Shown here: piece by piece, positions 58,582 to 64,000 of the stretch
Layout: every line of letters begins with the position of its first letter
Position numbering within the stretch: the first letter of the stretch is position 1
From: Calycina herbarum
Taxonomy: Eukaryota; Ascomycota; Leotiomycetes; Helotiales; Pezizellaceae
Length of the DNA stretch: 64,000 nucleotides
Reading direction: 5' to 3'
NCBI GenBank assembly: GCA_001414485.1
Contig: LLEY01000046.1
Location: 248,001 to 312,000 of the forward strand
Position numbers and translations under genes: made by a program
Notes under the pieces: model-generated
Seen by the model: the letters and a program-made list of their open reading frames with translations, nothing else
What the model was told of the DNA's origin: nothing
Databases searched by the model: none

Positions 58582-59574
58582 CTAACATGCACATCCATCT
58601 CTGTCGTTCTCAATGTGGATGTTGATTGGATCCGAGAAATCCCCACTGAATTCTTCTGATTCTTCCTGGGCGAGAGCGTTTCTTGCGATAACTTTTTATG
58701 TTCATCAGTATCTGACTATGTTTAACGGGTTGAAATGAGATTTCTTACCTTCAAAAGCTTGCTCCACGTTAATAGCCTCCTTAGCACTCGTCTCGAAATA
58801 AGGAATACCACCCTTCGACTGACAAAAAGTCATAGCCCGTTTCGAAGAAATCTATTCCCAAATTAGCAGCAATTCCCCATACCTTCTCTCTCGAACAGAA
58901 CATACCACTCTCTTATTCTCCTCCACATCAATCTTATTCCCAAGCACAACCTAATAACCATCAGCATTTGCATCTCCTAAAACCCCCACTTTCCAAAACT
59001 CACAAAAGGGAAATTATCAGGATCCCGAGGTGATGCCTGGATTAAGAATTCGTCTCTCCAACTATCGAGGGTATCGAAAGACTTTGAGTTATTGACATCG
59101 TAGACGAGGACGCAGCAATCGGCTCCACGGTAGAAAGCGACTCCCAGAGATTGAAACCTTTCCTGGCCGGCGGTATCCCATAACTACAACCAAATAATTA
59201 GATTGAAGATCTTGGTATGGAGTGATAGGAGCTATCGTACCTGCATAGTCACCAGACGATCATCAACCAATACCTCCTTCGTCAGGAAATCCGCCCCGAT
59301 GGTAGCCTTGTAACTTGCGCTGAACTTCTTGTTGACCTATTCTACAATCAGCCATACACCCTTCCATATCCTTCGTCTCTCTCGCTCGTAGGTAGGTATG
59401 CGAGAAGGCGTCATGCTCGGCGGGAAACGTACATATTGATTCATCAAACTCGTCTTTCCAACACCACTATCACCCAAGATTATAACCTATCCACCCCAAA
59501 ATCAGTAACTTCCCTTCAACTCTTCTGCTCTTCGGAAAACGCACCTTCAAAAGGACCTTTTTTCTAGACGCCAT
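58582..59574 (-). CDS. YPT7: Rab7-type GTPase Ypt7
   Basis: This Rab GTPase controls late endosome-vacuole and homotypic vacuole fusion, including autophagosome-vacuole fusion. No long ORF marks it because it is split into seven exons (minus): 59574-59545, 59486-59433, 59336-59241, 59183-59004, 58950-58906, 58851-58749 and 58691-58582, giving 205 residues with every phase consistent. All Rab motifs are present: P-loop GDSGVGKTS, switch [49 protein letters not shown], and C-terminal CAC for geranylgeranylation. [20 protein letters not shown] and the ending NDRDGCAC are Rab7/Ypt7-specific. The first exon is only 30 nt. It is divergent from ATG16 with 436 bp between start codons. Confidence 0.97.
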
Positions 59575-60010
59575 GATCGAGGGGTTGGGCTTCGTGAACC
59601 GGGATGAAGAGCGATGACGAGAAATTCCGACGTCCTCAAGCTCCTCCTAGTCTTCCTTCAAAGCTCTCGATAAAAGAGCGAATCACAGATTTAGTAATAT
59701 GCGTTTCGTTGGCACACTCGTCGTGTGTTCTCGTGGGATGGTTCAGGGGAGAGTCTTTGTGTAGTGTCTGGTTGGTGCTTGGATATGGCAGCTTCACTGG
59801 AGAGGCAAGGCAGCTAGGATACAGGCCTGAAGCTCTAACAAGCGCGGCTATTTATTTCCCGGCCCCAAGTGAAAGACGAGGCAAGGCCCATGAATCACAC
59901 AGCCTTGGGCGGAGGCAACAACACCCAATACATAAAACTCTCAGCCTTTCCATTCACATCTCTACCTAGACCATGTTTTTACATTTCCACCACCAAATTC
60001 CTTCTTGAAA
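59575..60010. promoter_or_regulatory. Shared upstream region of YPT7 and ATG16
   Basis: 436 bp separate the two divergent start codons, so this segment carries both promoters. An ORF at 59604-59969 crosses it but shows no domain. No specific binding site is claimed. Confidence 0.5.
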
Positions 60011-60714
60011 ATGGCCTCAGCATCCTGGCGCAACGAATACACGCAAGCCCTCCGCGACCGCGATAAGAGAGAAAAAGCCGCATACGCAAGAATAGATGAT
60101 TCTCTTATTGCCGCATGTAAGTCCCCCCCTCCTCTCCATATCTACAAACCAAACCAACAACGCCCCTCAGTCTCAGACCTCCTCGCCCGAACCACAGCTC
60201 TAGAAGCCGAAAAAGCAGCCAACTCCCAATCAACCCTCAAGCCCAATCCAAAGCCCTCGTCCTCAGACTCCGGAACAGTCGATACCCCAGTATCAGCGCA
60301 AGTGAAAAGCGATCTGGCTGAAGCATTACGATCAAACCACACCCTCCAATCGCGCCTCAAAACCACAGAATCCGACCTCTCAAAACTGAAAACGAAGAAT
60401 AAATCAGATGCGAAACTCCTAGAAACCACCACGAAGGAGAAGAACATCCTGACACAAAAGGTAAAGGATCGTGATGAGGAGTTGCGGGGTAAGGCAAGGC
60501 TGTTAGATGTAAGTCGCCAAACCAAATACCCGGATGGAGAAATATATTTACGCATATGTGATAGGAGGTACAAGATGAAGTTCTATCCCTAAACCTACAA
60601 CTCAACATGTCCGAGCAAACGGTGAAAAAGCTCAAGGCGGAAAATAAAGAGCTCATCGATCGATGGATGGCATATAAGGGAAGAGAAGCAGAAGCTATGA
60701 ATAACGCCTTATGA
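60011..60714 (+). CDS. ATG16: Autophagy protein Atg16
   Basis: It forms the Atg12-Atg5-Atg16 complex that directs Atg8 lipidation at the growing autophagosome. Deduced exons are 60011-60116, 60171-60508 and 60565-60714, giving 197 residues. The N-terminus [20 protein letters not shown] is the Atg5-binding helix. A long coiled coil follows ([22 protein letters not shown]..., LRGKARLLD). The last exon supplies the conserved [18 protein letters not shown] and [19 protein letters not shown]. The 54-nt first intron is in frame and would be read through as a Pro-rich insert if unspliced. Length is normal for fungal Atg16, which lacks the WD40 domain of animal ATG16L. It is convergent with DOT1, with stops 255 bp apart. 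Confidence 0.93.
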
Positions 60715-60969
60715 TATGGTCCACCAACTTTCCCATCACACACACATCACAAGAGACACCAATCATGACATTGCACCCAAAAAGAAATATATTCAAAGAG
60801 CGAAGAATAATAATTGCTATGTTTTGCTCGCTCTGTAAGTGTATCGTAATGCTCTAAAATCTACCGCTGATCATACCCTCATAACTTCTTTTTTTCATAA
60901 TACAGACCACCTAGACTCGCTCGCTCGAATTTGTCCAAATAGCCATCTCTCTCTAAATCCCTTGGTCCT

Positions 60970-62610
60970 TCATCGATACAATGCCTCCGCATATTCCTTC
61001 ATGTGCGCCGAGTCTTTCAGGGTAATGAAGTAGTCTCCACCACCACCACTCCAGCTTACCGCCTCGCCCTGTCCAGAATACGCGCCTTTTTTGATGACCT
61101 TGAGATTATTCACAGCGTCGTTGATATTTCTCGTGGTAATCTCGTGGTCTTTTGGTACAAAGGGCTTGAGCGAAATGATCTTGCACCCATCCTTCAAATC
61201 CAGGAATAGATCAACAAGTGCTCTGTTGAGATCCGAGGAGAAGACTTGGTTATTGATCAATATCACGTCTGCTCGCTTCATCGCAGAATGAATCTTAGCA
61301 TTCTCCAAGAAATCCCCATGTTCCAGGCGCACAGTTCCGGTTGCAATCCCCCACAGTCGACAGCGAGCGTTAAATTCCTTTTTGTAAGCGTCTGCTAGGC
61401 TGTATGCGTTGACCATCATTTCACAGCCCCAACTTTCGCAGCCGAACTCCAGAGCAGCTTGCAAGACCACATTTCCGACCCCAGAACCGAGATCTATGAA
61501 GACATGGTCTGATCGGAGTCCAGCCTCCCCTAGGATTTCGTGAACCAGCTTGGCTTTCAGCTCACCATAAACATTGTTGCTTCCAGCCTCATACTTCTTT
61601 AGATCATCGACCCGAGGTGAGACGGTACGATCATATGCCTGAGTAGTAATCATTCGGACCATTTTGAAAGGGAGGTGGTGTTTGCCGTCGAGATTCTTTT
61701 CGAGAGAGCCGTTTGTTCTGAGCTTGTCAAGAGCCGAGTTATAATTTTGGACAGCGAGTTTGAAATCTGCCAATAAAGTCTCGACATCAGGTCTTCCATC
61801 CCCCTTTTTCTTATTTGACAAATTGTTTCTTGCTTTCTCGAGTTGTCGGATGTAACCAGTATTCGGATCTCGGAAGGGCAACGCCTGTTTCTCGGTCATG
61901 TAGAAATCCGTAACAATAGTAGCAACATCGATAATCTCCTGCACGGAATTGATAACATCCTTCCCACCTTGCAAATCGTATCTAAATCACAATTCATCAG
62001 CCATCTGCCTCAAATTCTTTGTATGACTAGAATTTTGTAAATACCTCTCTCGCTGAGAAGCACTTGGATATTTTAACTTCACCGTGAAATTTCCCTGGGA
62101 TGGATTGGGATTACTCCGCGACAAAGGCGCAACGAGATCCGCGGCGTGAATCATAGGTAATTGTCCTCTATCCGTATTTGCGAAAGCTTTTCGCGAACAA
62201 AGCGATCGCTTCAAGTCAACCGTCTGAACGACCTCGACCTTCTGGCGCTTATTAGAAGAAACCTCATCCGAAGACGAAGGTTCATCATCATCGGAGTCCC
62301 CCCAGATAGGTTGATTACTCGGCGAGGCTCGTTGCAGCTTTGGTCGTTTTTGAGGAGGTTGTAGCCTAGAATTATCGAATGCGCCTTCCCGTCTCTCATC
62401 GGCAGTAAGTGGTGTCGAGGTTCGCGATCGCGGGAGAGAAGCAGTAGAAGGCGAAGATCTCGAGGTGGTGGTAATCGCATCGCGGGGTCGTGTCGAGGGC
62501 TTTGTTTTCGAGGGTAAAGGGGGGGGTTTCTTCGCGACGGGTTGGGAGATGATGCGCGTGACGGGGGGACGAGGCTTGATGCCGCATTTGTTGTTACCCC
62601 AGAGACTCAT
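60970..62610 (-). CDS. DOT1: Histone H3 lysine-79 methyltransferase Dot1
   Basis: It methylates H3K79 in nucleosomes using S-adenosylmethionine. Deduced minus-strand exons are 62610-62045 and 61981-60970, giving 525 residues; the 63-nt intron rejoins QRER with YDLQGGKDVINSV. The first ~150 residues are basic and Ser/Pro-rich, as expected for the nucleosome/DNA-binding tail. The catalytic core shows the DOT1 signatures YGELKAKLVHEILGEAGL, VFIDLGSGVGNVVLQAALE (AdoMet site), ESWGCEMM, HGDFLEN, ILINNQVFSSDLN and GCKIISLKPFVP. The start ATG at 62608-62610 begins MSLWGNNK. Its class I fold without a SET domain and the NNQVF motif make the call firm. Confidence 0.95.
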
Positions 62611-63156
62611 AATGAATGTGTAATGGTCGAAGACCCAAAACAAATGTGTGGAATGAGAGTAATAGGTGTAGAGAATGTGGTTAGGAGGGGTCGTTTTTTG
62701 TTAGGTATTGTATGTTTGTGTTTTTGGTCGGTTGGTGAGAGGGAAATCCTTCGTAGCCTCGCAGCGGGTTGCTGTCGGAAGACCCCGAGAACTTTATTTC
62801 CACGTGACCAGCCCTGCTGAAAATCTGGGGAATGGATCAGAACGTTCTCACGGTCGCTAGGTCTCGTTGCTCTTAGATTAATGTTCGAACTACTTATTGT
62901 CTAAAAAATAGCACTAGGTAGAAATCATAGTCATCGACTACCACATCTATTTCTCTCAGCGGGAGCATCTGGCAAGCCAATATAAAAATAGAGAGATAAC
63001 ATTGACCTCATTATGTATGGGTATCAATCATTCTGTTGCAGTGTTGCTCCATACAGATTCTACGTCTTGAGGTCCCAACGCCTGGCAATTATTTGCGCTT
63101 CCTTTATGTATCCCCCGTATCCCCTTGCGCCCAAGTCCTGTTACCTTTCCCTGACC
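62611..63156. other. Upstream region of DOT1
   Basis: This is 546 bp between DOT1 and the end of the next minus-strand gene. It holds the DOT1 promoter; no other feature was recognised. Confidence 0.5.
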
Positions 63157-64000
63157 TTACAGTTTCGACCTTACTGCCTCCAGCCTATATTTGACATCTT
63201 TGAGAACCTTGGTCGAAGGCTTCCAATCATCGAATTGCTTCAATAGTTCTGTAGTCTCAGAGCTTAGCTCCGTTTTAACAAACTCCTCCTCCAGCAAGCC
63301 ACGCATAATCCAAGGCAAAACATAGGGGTTGGAGGTATTTGGTATCTCGTACTTCTTCAGCTCAAGAGGGATATCTCCAGCCAAAGTGGTTTCGAGGGCG
63401 TGCTCAATCGCGAGACTGCGAGGTTCTGTTAGTACAGATTTGAGAAGGGGATATTTGTTGAACTTACTCGTAAACTTTGCCATCATCATACAACCTCGAG
63501 TGGCCTTCTCCTGTGTATAGACTGCCGGCAAGAGGCGCGGATAATTCTCGAATGAGTCCATGATCCGAAACTCCAAGGTTACGAAGCTTCAACGCAAACC
63601 CAACAAGATGAGATAAACTAGAAAAGTTGTTAGTTGATCTATGTGGAGGAAAATGTTCTATGCTTACAAGTCAGGCGCATGAATACGACCATCCACGAAT
63701 ACAGCTCGATAGATGTACGGATGACTAGCGGTAGCAAATATAGCGGACTTTCAAGTATTAGCAAAACCGAAGACCAAAATCCGGAATAAATTACATACCT
63801 CCATGGATACCAATTGGTCATCAATTGATCCGACATAAGTGATTCGTGCTCCGTATTTGACTGCCACCCGAAGTGAGTCTTCTAGTCTTTTTGATATTAC
63901 ACTTTCCGGATCTGCAAATTCGAATATCTCTCCAGCAGAACCACTGATAAATCTCGACTTGTAATCTGCAAATGGTCCAAGCGATACACCGGCTGTAAAA
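63157..64000 (-). CDS. Alpha/beta-hydrolase-like protein, C-terminal part (5' end outside window)
   Basis: Four deduced minus-strand exons lie in the window: 64000-63799 (open at the edge), 63747-63668, 63617-63468 and 63415-63157, in consistent phase, encoding about the last 230 residues. The first visible block is FTAGVSLGPFADYKSRF, then ARITYVGSIDDQLVSME, which resembles the acidic-residue strand of alpha/beta hydrolases (G-S-x-D-D-Q-V/L-V). ASHPYIYRAVFVDGRIHAPDF and LVGFALKLRNLGVSDHGLIRE follow. The nucleophile Ser would be upstream. The family looks like the fungal lipase-like group that includes yeast YML020W; this is from memory and less certain than the exon structure. The substrate is unknown. 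Confidence 0.7.

Noticed and set aside
1..64000. CRISPR arrays, bacterial operons, rRNA genes, phage or insertion sequences
   Set aside because: No regularly spaced repeats, ribosomal RNA motifs or bacterial gene structure; all multi-exon genes are fungal.

Overview
The window is nuclear DNA from a filamentous ascomycete (Pezizomycotina). Coding regions are interrupted by short introns (mostly 45-80 nt) with GTAAGT/GTATGT donors and CTAAC-type branch points. Fungal-only families are present (Clr5-domain protein, C2H2 plus fungal_trans factor, fungal SRR1-like and CVNH proteins). A pogo/Fot1-type transposon has been wrecked by C-to-T/G-to-A changes of the kind left by repeat-induced point mutation (RIP). 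The gene set suggests Leotiomycetes (Helotiales, Sclerotiniaceae-like), but this is a guess. Exon joins below were deduced by hand from splice motifs, reading phase and family conservation.

Layout. 1-1250: 3' end of mitochondrial DNA polymerase gamma. 3.9-8.5 kb: a large Clr5/ankyrin/zinc-finger gene followed by an OTU-like peptidase ORF. 9.8-12.4 kb: an Adr1-like C2H2 transcription factor (minus) with about 6 kb of gene-poor DNA upstream. 18.5 kb: a small uncertain gene. 20.5-25.9 kb: two AT-rich islands enclosing a divergent housekeeping pair, the U5 snRNP 40K WD40 protein and the TRAPP subunit Bet3; the second island holds the dead transposon. 26.6-30.6 kb: Ras exchange factor Cdc25. 33.5 kb: a tRNA-derived SINE-like sequence. 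35.8-37.4 kb: an SRR1-like protein ending at another AT-rich island. 37.4-43 kb: gene-poor. 43-44.3 kb: a GPI-type GH16 cell-wall enzyme. 46.2-48.2 kb: a CofD-like protein. 50-51 kb: a secreted cyanovirin-N-homology lectin. 51.5-52.2 kb: a gamma-glutamylcyclotransferase-like protein. 56.3-57.8 kb: an SLC35F-type transporter. 58.6-62.6 kb: a dense block of Ypt7/Rab7, Atg16 and the H3K79 methyltransferase Dot1. 63.2 kb to the end: the 3' part of an alpha/beta-hydrolase-like gene.

There is no operon-like or biosynthetic cluster. The closest functional link is Ypt7 (vacuole fusion) head-to-head with Atg16 (autophagosome formation). The least ordinary items are the Clr5/ankyrin plus OTU-like locus, a 9-nt micro-exon in Bet3, the four-exon CVNH gene, the RIP-degraded nested transposon and the SINE-like repeat.
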